10,372 bases of DNA from Caryophanales bacterium (lineage in GTDB: Bacteria; Bacillota_I; Bacilli_A; RFN20; CAG-826). A program made the translations under genes and the position numbers. Of the stretch, positions 1 through 5,650 are shown piece by piece (position 1 is the stretch's first letter; every line of letters begins with the position of its first letter). The notes under the pieces were generated by a model. It did no database searches. It was given only the letters and a program-made list of their open reading frames with translations, and was not told where the DNA came from. The stretch is taken from positions 1 to 10,372 of the forward strand of contig JAQYPI010000060.1 in NCBI GenBank assembly GCA_028726925.1, in the 5' to 3' direction.

Positions 1-1
1 C

Positions 2-472
2 TATTTCAAGACGGGGGAGGAATTCTTCCCGGATTTCCTTTCCAAGCTCGAGGAAGCCAAAGAATTCATCTTCCTTGAGTTTTTTATCGTCGCCGAGGGC
101 AAGGAATGGGACGCGATCCTCGAGATCCTGACTAGGAAAGCCAAGGAAGGGGTGGACGTCCGCCTCCTTTTCGATGACATCGGCTGCCTCACCACCCTTT
201 CGAGCCGCTTCGCGAAGAAACTGAGGGAACAAGGAATCCACGCCTACGCCTTCAACAAGGTCACGCTTATTCTCGCGGGGGTCTACAACAACCGGGATCA
301 CCGCAAAATCGCGATCATCGATCACAAATACGGCTACACGGGTGGCCTCAATCTCGCGGATGAATACGCGAACGACATCGAGCGCTTCGGCTACTGGAAG
401 GACACGATGATCCGCGTCGAGGGGCGCGCATCTCCGCCCTCATCGCCATGTTCCTCATCAATTACGACATGA
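2..472 (+). CDS. cls: Cardiolipin synthase, N-terminal/middle fragment (5' end outside window, 3' end frameshifted)
   Basis: This is the upstream piece of a phospholipase-D superfamily cardiolipin synthase, a membrane enzyme that condenses two phosphatidylglycerols into cardiolipin and glycerol. It enters the window already open. It carries the first HKD motif (HRKIAIID, nt 299-322) followed by the usual GGLNLADEY stretch and the YWKDTMIRVEG segment. The N-terminal membrane anchors expected for the family would lie upstream of the window. From about nt 431 the frame reads a low-complexity Ser/Pro tail (ASPPSSPCSSS) and stops at TGA 470-472, while the family's expected continuation (ISALIAMFLINYDM) is found in the -1 frame. 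The piece therefore looks like half of a broken gene and not a complete protein. Family assignment is firm. Whether the break is biological or a sequencing error cannot be decided from here. Confidence 0.85.
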   Translation, partial: YFKTGEEFFPDFLSKLEEAKEFIFLEFFIVAEGKEWDAILEILTRKAKEGVDVRLLFDDIGCLTTLSSRFAKKLREQGIHAYAFNKVTLILAGVYNNRDHRKIAIIDHKYGYTGGLNLADEYANDIERFGYWKDTMIRVEGRASPPSSPCSSSITT

Positions 473-1083
473 CCGCCCGCACCGTCTCGGATTACGAGAA
501 CCTCATCCCGGCCGAATACGAGACCTTCGAAAACGAGGGGCACATCCTTCCCTTCGGCACCGGCCCCGAGAATTTCTATCCCATCCGCACGGGAGAGGCC
601 AATTACATCTCGATGATCCAAAACGCCCGTCGTGAGATTTTTATTAGCACCCCTTATTTCATCCCGTCTATCGAGCTCTTGCACACGATCGAGGCCGCCG
701 CCCTCCGTGGGGTCAAAGTTCATTTGATCCTGCCGGGCATCCCCGACAAGAAACTCCCTTACCTCATCGCGAAGCATTACCTCCCGCCCATCTTACGCGC
801 CGGGGCCAAGGTCTATTTCTATAAGCCCGGGTTCAACCACATGAAAACCGTCCTCGTCGACGACGAGCTCGCCTTCGTGGGGACCATCAACATGGATTAC
901 CGATCCCTTGTCCACCATTTCGAATGCGGGGCCACTTTGCTTCGTAACCCGTGCCTTAAGGACATCAAGGAGGATTTCCTGCAGATGATTTCGGTCTCGG
1001 AGCCCGTCCCGGAGGACTATTCCCTCTCCCCGTTCCAGAAGGTCATCTGCGCCCTCCTTTCCGTCTTTATCCCTCTCCTATAA
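448..1083 (+). CDS. cls: Cardiolipin synthase, C-terminal fragment (frameshifted remainder of the same gene)
   Basis: This is the downstream half of the same cardiolipin synthase, in the frame one base behind the first half. It holds the second HKD motif (HMKTVLVD, nt 838-861) followed by GTINMDYRS, the STPYFIPS segment and a hydrophobic C-terminus (ICALLSVFIPLL) ending at TAA 1081-1083. The first ATG is at 448, but nothing like a ribosome binding site precedes it. The homologous reading already begins in this frame around nt 421-430 (GARISALIA), so it is unlikely to be an independently started gene. A single missing base in GGGCGCGCATCTCC would join both halves into RVEGRAISALIAMFLINYD, as the family expects. 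Alone it lacks the first catalytic HKD half-site. Two HKD motifs normally form one active site, so a split protein would probably be inactive unless the halves associate. Confidence 0.85.
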   Translation: MFLINYDMTARTVSDYENLIPAEYETFENEGHILPFGTGPENFYPIRTGEANYISMIQNARREIFISTPYFIPSIELLHTIEAAALRGVKVHLILPGIPDKKLPYLIAKHYLPPILRAGAKVYFYKPGFNHMKTVLVDDELAFVGTINMDYRSLVHHFECGATLLRNPCLKDIKEDFLQMISVSEPVPEDYSLSPFQKVICALLSVFIPLL

Positions 1084-1091
1084 AGGAAACT

Positions 1092-1113
1092 GAAACGGAT
1101 TCCCTCCCGTTTC
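1092..1113 (+). other. Hairpin downstream of cardiolipin synthase
   Basis: GAAACGG (1092-1098) and CCGTTTC (1107-1113) form a 7-bp stem with an 8-base loop, 9 bases after the cls stop codon. No T-run follows directly, so it is at best a weak terminator or an mRNA 3' end stabiliser. Confidence 0.3.
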
Positions 1114-1137
1114 GACGTCCCCGATCGTTTTACAAAA

Positions 1138-1161
1138 TTTCGCGAAAATATCGGTTGATAT
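1138..1161. promoter_or_regulatory. Candidate operator for the TetR regulator (two short palindromes)
   Basis: TTTCGCGAAA (1138-1147) is a perfect 10-bp palindrome directly upstream of the tetR promoter. Next to it ATATC-GGTT-GATAT (1148-1161) is a 5-bp inverted repeat that overlaps the -35 box. TetR-family proteins commonly bind such palindromes in their own promoters, so autoregulation is plausible. This is inference from position and symmetry only. Confidence 0.35.
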
Positions 1162-1183
1162 CCCTTCCCCGCGGTTTTATATT
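1155..1183 (+). promoter_or_regulatory. Sigma-A-type promoter of the TetR regulator
   Basis: TTGATA (1155-1160), a 17-base spacer and TATATT (1178-1183) match five of six consensus bases in each box. The implied start is near 1190, just ahead of a GAGAGG ribosome binding site at about 1193-1198 and the ATG at 1211. Confidence 0.7.
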
Positions 1184-1210
1184 TATCCCGCAGAGAGGAA
1201 ACCAAGAACT

Positions 1211-1780
1211 ATGTACCGCAAAGACCTACGCCCGGAAATCGTCGATTCCTTCATCGCGGAATTCAATGAGTTCGGGCCCAAACTCACGCTCGACCGCGTC
1301 TCGAGCCGCATCCACATCTCCAAAAAGACCATCTATCGCTTTTTCCGTTCCAAGGACGAGATCTATTCCTACATCCTGAAGCAAGCCGCCCGCGACGTCG
1401 CCATGGGACAAAAAGCCGTCCTCGAGGATTCTTCGCTTTCCCCCGCCGAGAAAGTCCGCCGCATCTTGACCGTCGAGACCCTCTGGGAATCCAAGATCGA
1501 CATCTCAAAAGTCGCGGAGCTTACCGAAGAAGCCCCGGGCATCGCGAAAGAGATCCTCGAAGCCTATCACGCTTCCTGGGACGCCGTCCGCCAAGCGCTT
1601 AACGACGCCAAGGAAAAAGGCGTCGTCCGCCCCGAAGTCAACGTCGACCTATTGCTCACCTATCTCGAGGCCAGCATGAAATCCCTTTATTCGAGCAAGG
1701 TCCTCAAGGAGCAGCACCTCTCTTACACCCAGGCGATCTCCGCTCTCGCTTCGATCGTCGTCGACGGCATCCTCGCCTAA
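1211..1780 (+). CDS. TetR/AcrR-family transcriptional regulator
   Basis: This is a 189-residue DNA-binding regulator of TetR-family size. Residues 1-55 form the three-helix DNA-binding domain. The helix-turn-helix (about 26-47) ends in ISKKTIYRFFRSKDEI, the family's recognition-helix signature (usually TxYYHFxSKEEL). Residues 60-189 are an alpha-helical region typical of the ligand-binding and dimerisation domain. I do not recognise its ligand. The start follows a GAGAGG sequence about 12 bases upstream and a near-consensus promoter. It is transcribed alone, with a strong terminator just after the stop. Its upstream neighbour is the broken cardiolipin synthase and its downstream neighbour is convergent apt. 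No efflux pump, the commonest target of such regulators, is visible, so its target may be itself or genes outside the window. Confidence 0.88.
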   Translation: MYRKDLRPEIVDSFIAEFNEFGPKLTLDRVSSRIHISKKTIYRFFRSKDEIYSYILKQAARDVAMGQKAVLEDSSLSPAEKVRRILTVETLWESKIDISKVAELTEEAPGIAKEILEAYHASWDAVRQALNDAKEKGVVRPEVNVDLLLTYLEASMKSLYSSKVLKEQHLSYTQAISALASIVVDGILA

Positions 1781-1791
1781 GCAACCCAATC

Positions 1792-1817
1792 AAAACCGGG
1801 CACGCGCCCGGTTTTTT
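1792..1817 (+). terminator. Intrinsic terminator of the TetR gene
   Basis: The stem AAAACCGGGC/GCCCGGTTTT with an ACGC loop (1802-1805) runs into six T residues (1812-1817), 11 bases after the tetR stop codon. Confidence 0.9.
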
Positions 1818-1824
1818 CGTGTCC

Positions 1825-1855
1825 AAAAGAAAGCCCCGCCGATCGCTCGGCGGGG
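1825..1855 (-). terminator. Intrinsic terminator of apt
   Basis: A perfect 9-bp stem, CCCCGCCGA (1834-1842) with TCGGCGGGG (1847-1855) around a four-base loop, lies just after the apt stop on the minus strand. It is followed by a T-rich tail (CTTTCTTTT). It is separate from the tetR terminator, so the convergent pair does not share one. Confidence 0.8.
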
Positions 1856-1867
1856 AAGGAAGGCAAC

Positions 1868-2389
1868 TTAATGGGAATCGCTTAAAACCATCAAGGTCTC
1901 GCAAGGAAGGCCCACGGTCTTCTCGCCGTGGAGTTCCTCGAGGTTGATGAGGGTGATCGCCGCGACGGGGATGCCCCCAGCCACCTCGACGATTTTCTTG
2001 AGGGCCTCGAACGTGCCGCCCGTGGCCATCAAATCGTCGACGAGGAGGACGCGGCTGCCCTTGGGGAAGCTATCCGCGGGGATCTCGATGGTCGCCGTGC
2101 CATACTCGAGGGAATAGGAAGCCTTGATGGTCGCCCCCGGGAGCTTGCCGGCCTTGCGGCCCATGATGAAGCCAAGGCCCATCTTGTAGGCGAGGGCGCT
2201 GCCGAAGATGAAGCCGCGGGATTCCGCCCCGATGATGTAGTCGGGGGAATATTTCTCGGCGATCTTGGCCATGTCATCGATGACGGAACGGAAGGCCTCC
2301 CCGTTTGCAACGAGAGGGGAGATATCCTTGAAGGAAATCCCGGGTTTCGGGAAATCGGGGTAGACCCCGATGCATTTTTCGTAATCCAT
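1868..2389 (-). CDS. apt: Adenine phosphoribosyltransferase
   Basis: This cytoplasmic salvage enzyme converts adenine and PRPP to AMP and pyrophosphate. The protein is 173 residues, normal for the family. It opens with the typical YPDFPKPGISFKDISPL segment (10-26), has ESRGF at 56-60, and carries the PRPP-binding loop VLLVDDLMATGGT (114-126). The ATG at 2389 was chosen because a good AAAGGAG lies 7 bases upstream and the family's N-terminus starts there. A GTG 18 bases further upstream would place that ribosome binding site inside the coding sequence. The gene has its own candidate promoter (2416-2444) and terminator, and lies downstream of and co-oriented with a purine permease that could supply its substrate. 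Identification is firm. Confidence 0.97.
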   Translation of the reverse strand: MDYEKCIGVYPDFPKPGISFKDISPLVANGEAFRSVIDDMAKIAEKYSPDYIIGAESRGFIFGSALAYKMGLGFIMGRKAGKLPGATIKASYSLEYGTATIEIPADSFPKGSRVLLVDDLMATGGTFEALKKIVEVAGGIPVAAITLINLEELHGEKTVGLPCETLMVLSDSH

Positions 2390-2396
2390 GGTAGTG

Positions 2397-2403
2397 CTCC
2401 TTT
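2397..2403 (-). promoter_or_regulatory. Ribosome binding site deciding the apt start
   Basis: AAAGGAG on the minus strand sits 7 bases before the ATG at 2389. It fixes that codon as the start instead of the in-frame GTG ending at 2407. Confidence 0.8.
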
Positions 2404-2415
2404 GCACGAAGATAC

Positions 2416-2444
2416 ATTGTAGAAGAGAAACGGTTTTGTGCCTA
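2416..2444 (-). promoter_or_regulatory. Candidate apt promoter
   Basis: On the minus strand TAGGCA (2444-2439), a 17-base spacer and TACAAT (2421-2416) match four and five of six consensus bases. It lies between the permease terminator and the apt ribosome binding site, where an independent promoter is needed. Confidence 0.55.
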
Positions 2445-2450
2445 GGCCCA

Positions 2451-2478
2451 AGAAAAACCCCGGGAGGCGCCCCGGGGT
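2451..2478 (-). terminator. Intrinsic terminator of the purine permease
   Basis: ACCCCGGG (2457-2464) pairs with CCCGGGGT (2471-2478) around a six-base loop. On the minus strand the stem is followed by a short T-run (TTTTTC). It separates the permease from apt. Confidence 0.85.
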
Positions 2479-2500
2479 CCCTAAAGCAAGGGAAAGGCTA

Positions 2501-4045
2501 TCAGAAGATGCCGGTGAGGTACTTCATCACGAAGATCGCGACGAAGGCGACGGTGCAGGCGGCAACGGTGATGTCTTTCTTGGTGAACTTGCCGGAAACG
2601 GCGGTCATGACCGTGTAGAAGAGGAAGCCGGCCGCGATGCCATCGGAGATGGAGTAGCTGACGGTCATGAAGAGGACCGTGAGGAAGGCGCTGCCGACGG
2701 AAACCCAGTCTTTCCAGTCGAGGTCCTTGAGCCCGCTGAACATGCAGATGCCGACGTAGACGAGGGCAAGGCCGGTGACGCAGGGGGTGGAGAACATCGA
2801 GAGGGCGGGATAGATGAGGAGGGAGAGGCCGAAGAGACCGCCGGTGGTGACGGCCGCAAGACCCGTGCGGGCCCCGGCGGCGACGCCGGTGGTGGATTCG
2901 ACGAAGGAGGTGACGGTGGTGGTGCCGCAGACCGCGCCGAAGCAGGTGCCGATCGCGTCGACGACCATCGCGCCGCGATCGCTCACGGTCATGGTGCCGT
3001 CTTCGTTGATCATGCCGGCGCCTTGCTCAACGCCGACGAGGGTGCCCGTCGTGTCGAAGAAGTCGGTGAAGAGAAGAGCGAAGATGAGCGCGTAGCTCGA
3101 GGGTTTAGCAAGGCAGTCGAAGCCGCGGAAGACGGAACCGAAGATCTTGCCGAAGTTGCCGATCTCGCTTAGATGGTAGCTGGAATCATAGTAGGGAGCG
3201 AAGCCCGGGACGTTCGCGGTGCCCATGGCCCCGCAGATGACGCCCATGATGACGATGGTGATGATGACGCCGAATTTCTTGATCCAGAAGATCGTGCGGT
3301 TCTTTTCGGGAAGCGCGGAGATGGCGAGGATGATGATGATGCCGATGAGACCCATGAGGGTCGGGAGTTCCTTGAAGGAGCCGAGGGTGACGAGGGTGGC
3401 GCCGTCGACGATGATGCCGGTGTTCTGGAGGCCGATGAAGGCGATGAAGAAGCCGATGCCGGCGGAAATCGCGATCTTAAGGGACTTCGGGATGGCGCGG
3501 ACGATCCAGGCGCGGAGCGGGGTGATGGAGATGATGAGGAAGAGGATGCCGTCGATGAGAACGACGCACATGGATTGGGCGAAGTTGTAGCCAAGGCCGA
3601 GCAAGACGTTGAAGGCGATGAGCGAGTTGAGGCCTAGACCAGAAGCAAGGCCGATCGGGAGTTTGCCGATGAGGCCCATGAGGATGGTGGTGACGGAAGC
3701 GGAGATGGCCGTCGCGGCGAAGACCGCGGCGTTCACCTGAGCGACGGTCGCCCAAGTATCCCCGTAAAGAAGGATGTAGGTGACGTCCCCGATGACTTTG
3801 ACGTTTTCCACCCCGGGAATGCCAGCCGCGATGCCAGCCCAGTTGCTGGAGAGCATGGCCGCGTTGAGCGGAAGGATGTAGAACATCGCGAGGAAGATGA
3901 CGAGACCTCCCAGGAGTTCGCGGACGATGTTGGATCCGCGCTCGCCGATGTGGAAGAATCGGTCGAGGAGGGCACCGAATTTGGTTTTCGGGGTCCAAGG
4001 TTGTTGAGGCGATTGGTTTTCAAACGCCGCTTGTGCTTCTGCCAT
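2501..4045 (-). CDS. NCS2-family purine permease, AzgA/PbuG type (adenine/hypoxanthine/guanine uptake)
   Basis: This is a 514-residue integral membrane transporter of the nucleobase-cation symporter 2 family. Recognisable blocks include LPIGLASGLGLN (129-140), corresponding to the family's APGMGLNAYFA region. DFFDTTGTLVGVEQGAG (328-344) is the hallmark of the AzgA/PbuG branch, and GTTTVTSFVESTTGVAAGARTGL (374-396) is the second substrate-site region. Many hydrophobic helices run through the protein. The start at 4045 follows AGGAGG at 6 bases; a longer in-frame start at 4198 only adds an implausible tail. It is longer than the roughly 430-450 residues usual for AzgA/PbuG. The extra length appears to lie in loops near residues 70-100 and 276-310 and in the N-terminus. 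Neighbours apt and hpt fit purine import. Exact substrate preference cannot be read from sequence. Confidence 0.92.
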   Translation of the reverse strand: MAEAQAAFENQSPQQPWTPKTKFGALLDRFFHIGERGSNIVRELLGGLVIFLAMFYILPLNAAMLSSNWAGIAAGIPGVENVKVIGDVTYILLYGDTWATVAQVNAAVFAATAISASVTTILMGLIGKLPIGLASGLGLNSLIAFNVLLGLGYNFAQSMCVVLIDGILFLIISITPLRAWIVRAIPKSLKIAISAGIGFFIAFIGLQNTGIIVDGATLVTLGSFKELPTLMGLIGIIIILAISALPEKNRTIFWIKKFGVIITIVIMGVICGAMGTANVPGFAPYYDSSYHLSEIGNFGKIFGSVFRGFDCLAKPSSYALIFALLFTDFFDTTGTLVGVEQGAGMINEDGTMTVSDRGAMVVDAIGTCFGAVCGTTTVTSFVESTTGVAAGARTGLAAVTTGGLFGLSLLIYPALSMFSTPCVTGLALVYVGICMFSGLKDLDWKDWVSVGSAFLTVLFMTVSYSISDGIAAGFLFYTVMTAVSGKFTKKDITVAACTVAFVAIFVMKYLTGIF

Positions 4046-4294
4046 AGTTTTCCTCCTATATGCGCAGTAGGCGCCGTTCCAAGGAAAAATGGAAAAAAGA
4101 AAAAAGTCGCCTTTGTTTTTCCTTTTTTCAAAGAACCAAGAAGAACGACACGAGAAGTTTACCGATATGCCGAAGGAAAAATGAAGGAAAATTTTCATGA
4201 AAGCGTTTTCCCGCCATTTACCTCATTTTGTGCTTTTCCTTTTGCCTTCCGCGCACATAACATATTAGGAAAGGAAAACGAGGTAACCACCAAA
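4046..4294. promoter_or_regulatory. Divergent intergenic region between purine permease and upp
   Basis: This A/T-rich 249-base region must hold promoters for both divergent genes, but I see no pair of boxes good enough to call on either strand. It contains AGGAGG for the permease (4052-4057, minus), GAGGT for upp (4280-4284, plus), an A/T-rich hairpin (4092-4129) and the palindrome GAAAATTTTC (4187-4196). I looked for the conserved loops of a purine riboswitch and did not find them. Confidence 0.5.
4092..4129 (-). other. Long A/T-rich inverted repeat in the permease leader
   Basis: On the minus strand GAAAAAAGGAAAAA (4129-4116) pairs with TTTTTTCTTTTTTC (4105-4092) over 14 positions with one G-U pair, around a 10-base loop containing GGCG. 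The stem is too A/T-rich for a classical terminator. It could be an attenuator, a regulator site or simply a consequence of local A-tracts. Confidence 0.4.
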
Positions 4295-4942
4295 ATGGAT
4301 ATCAAGAACATGCCGAACGTCCACGTCCTGGACCATCCTTTGCTCCTGCATAAAATCTCGCAGATCCGCAAAGTGTCGACCCAAACCAACGAGTTCCGCC
4401 AACTCGTCAAGGAAATCGCCGTCATCGAGGGCCTAGAAGCCTTCCGCGAGCTCCCGACCAAAAAGGTCACGATCCAAACCCCCCTTGAGGAGACCGTAGA
4501 GCCCGTCATCGAGCCGGATTCTCTCTGCTTCGTGCCCATCCTCCGCGCGGGGCTCGGGATGGTCGATGGGTTGCTCGAACTCATCCCCGGCGCCCATGTC
4601 GGCCACATTGGCATGTACCGTAATGAGGAGACCCACCAGCCCGTCGAGTATTTCTGCAAACTCCCCAAGAACATCGCGGATCTCGATGTCTATCTCATCG
4701 ACCCGATGCTCGCGACCGGCGGAAGCGCCATCGACGCCGTCGAGGCCCTTCGCAAAAGAGGGGTCAAGAAACTCCACTTCCTCTGCATCATCGCCGCCCC
4801 GGAAGGGGTCGAGGCCTTCGAGAAGAAGTACCCGGACGTCCCCCTCTACATCGGGGCGCTTGACCGCCAGCTCAACGAGAACGCCTACATTTGCCCGGGC
4901 CTCGGGGATGCCGGCGACCGGATCTTTGGCACCATCCAGTAA
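4295..4942 (+). CDS. upp: Uracil phosphoribosyltransferase
   Basis: This cytoplasmic salvage enzyme makes UMP and pyrophosphate from uracil and PRPP. The 215-residue length is normal. It shows HVLDHPLLLHKISQIR (10-25), PILRAGLGMVDG (81-92), the PRPP loop YLIDPMLATGGSA (133-145) and the uracil-binding C-terminus YICPGLGDAGDRIFGT (198-213). All of these are close to family consensus. The ATG at 4295 was chosen because GAGGT lies 10 bases upstream; the in-frame upstream extension is poor protein. The gene is divergent from the purine permease and ends at its own terminator. The matching uracil permease lies at the far right end of this window, about 5 kb away and not adjacent. Confidence 0.97.
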   Translation: MDIKNMPNVHVLDHPLLLHKISQIRKVSTQTNEFRQLVKEIAVIEGLEAFRELPTKKVTIQTPLEETVEPVIEPDSLCFVPILRAGLGMVDGLLELIPGAHVGHIGMYRNEETHQPVEYFCKLPKNIADLDVYLIDPMLATGGSAIDAVEALRKRGVKKLHFLCIIAAPEGVEAFEKKYPDVPLYIGALDRQLNENAYICPGLGDAGDRIFGTIQ

Positions 4943-4954
4943 GGAAATCTTAAG

Positions 4955-4981
4955 GAGGAGGGGTTCACCCTCCTCTTTTTT
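4955..4981 (+). terminator. Intrinsic terminator of upp
   Basis: GAGGAGGG (4955-4962), the loop GTTCA and CCCTCCTC (4968-4975) run into six T residues (4976-4981), 12 bases after the upp stop. Confidence 0.92.
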
Positions 4982-5005
4982 GTGTTCAAACGCCCGAATT
5001 CCGAA

Positions 5006-5011
5006 TAGACT
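5006..5011 (+). promoter_or_regulatory. Candidate -10 box for a leaderless transcript
   Basis: TAGACT lies 6 bases before the ATG at 5018, so transcription would begin at about the start codon itself. The promoter must fall between the upp terminator (ends 4981) and 5018. The -35 is weak: TTCAAA (4985-4990) at 15 bases or TGTTCA (4983-4988) at 17. No Shine-Dalgarno sequence is present. Confidence 0.4.
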
Positions 5012-5017
5012 ACCCAC

Positions 5018-5599
5018 ATGGAAAAAACGCTCGACCTCCAAGAACGCGTCGCCCTCATCAAAGAGGCCATCCTCGCCCACGAGGAAACCGACCCCGTCGC
5101 CATCGCCACCGCGGTGATGCAAACCCCTTTCGTCCGTCCTCTTGGGCCCGAACACCATTTTCTAGACGGGGCTTGCTTCCTCAAGGCGTTCTCTAACGCC
5201 GGGGGGAACCTCGACATCCATGCCGCCCTCGAGGAGATGGAGAAACGTTCCGCCCTCATGCCGGATGCCATGTGCGCCTATTGGGGCATCTGCGGGGCCA
5301 ACGCCTCCCTCGGCGCCGCCCTATCGATTTTGCGTCACACGACCCCCGAGACATGCTCGGAAGAATACGAGGACAACATGCGCTTCACCGCGAGCCTCCA
5401 AGCCAAGATCGCTCGCCTTGGCGGCCCGAGCTGCTGCAAGCGGAACGCCTTCCTCGCCCTCGTCGCCGCGACGGTGTTCGCGAACGATCGCTATGGGGTC
5501 CAGATGGAAACGTCTTTCCCTTCTTGCCCGTATTTAGACGAACCCACCTTCTGCATCCGCGAGAAGTGCCCGTTCTATTCCAAGAACGCGAAAGAATAA
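5018..5599 (+). CDS. DUF5714-like cysteine-rich protein of unknown function
   Basis: This 193-residue soluble protein resembles, from memory, the DUF5714 domain found alone or fused to methyltransferases in anaerobic bacteria and archaea. Shared-looking blocks are HHFLDGACFLKAFSNAGG (46-63), CAYWGICGA (86-94), GGPSCCKRNAFLAL (135-148) and a C-terminal CPYLDEPTFCIREKCPFY (170-187). Its nine cysteines (53, 86, 92, 113, 139, 140, 170, 179, 184) are mostly in these blocks, with C-x5-C, CC and C-x8-C-x4-C spacing. This suggests metal or Fe-S binding (inference). There is no signal peptide or membrane segment. An in-frame TAG at 5006 makes the ATG at 5018 the first possible start, yet no ribosome binding site precedes it. 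It sits between upp and hpt, convergent with hpt and sharing a terminator with it. Function is unknown; do not infer a salvage role from position alone. Confidence 0.75.
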   Translation: MEKTLDLQERVALIKEAILAHEETDPVAIATAVMQTPFVRPLGPEHHFLDGACFLKAFSNAGGNLDIHAALEEMEKRSALMPDAMCAYWGICGANASLGAALSILRHTTPETCSEEYEDNMRFTASLQAKIARLGGPSCCKRNAFLALVAATVFANDRYGVQMETSFPSCPYLDEPTFCIREKCPFYSKNAKE

Positions 5600-5605
5600 A
5601 AAAAG

Positions 5606-5645
5606 AGCGCAGATCCTTGGAAAATCCTTGGATTTGCGCTTTTTT
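5606..5645. terminator. Bidirectional terminator between the DUF5714-like gene and hpt
   Basis: AGCGCAGATCC (5606-5616) pairs with GGATTTGCGCT (5630-5640) over 11 positions with one G-U. T residues lie on the right side and A residues on the left (5598-5604), so it can stop transcription from both convergent genes. The loop contains a further GGA/TCC pairing. Confidence 0.88.
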
Positions 5646-5650
5646 CGTGG

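Noticed and set aside
415..475. Programmed ribosomal frameshifting in cardiolipin synthase
   Set aside because: No X-XXY-YYZ slippery site, internal Shine-Dalgarno sequence or strong downstream hairpin is evident, and no such mechanism is known to me for this family.
2438..3172. A 244-codon plus-strand open frame, very rich in Gly, Asp, Glu and Ala, over the permease
   Set aside because: It is antisense to well-conserved transmembrane segments of the purine permease. Its composition reflects the reverse of hydrophobic codons.
4150..4185. AAGTTTACCGATATGCCG resembling part of a purine riboswitch core
   Set aside because: The conserved TATAATC-type loop and the closing P1 helix are absent and the spacing is wrong. 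The resemblance is short and on the upp side.
4046..4198. N-terminal extension of the purine permease to an ATG at 4198
   Set aside because: The extension passes through the permease's own AGGAGG and the A/T-rich leader, and encodes an aromatic and lysine-rich tail unlike the family. The ATG at 4045 has a perfect ribosome binding site.
3950..4294. Upstream extension of upp into the permease region
   Set aside because: The extension overlaps the permease coding start and leader and has no resemblance to UPRTase. The ATG at 4295 fits the family N-terminus and has GAGGT upstream.
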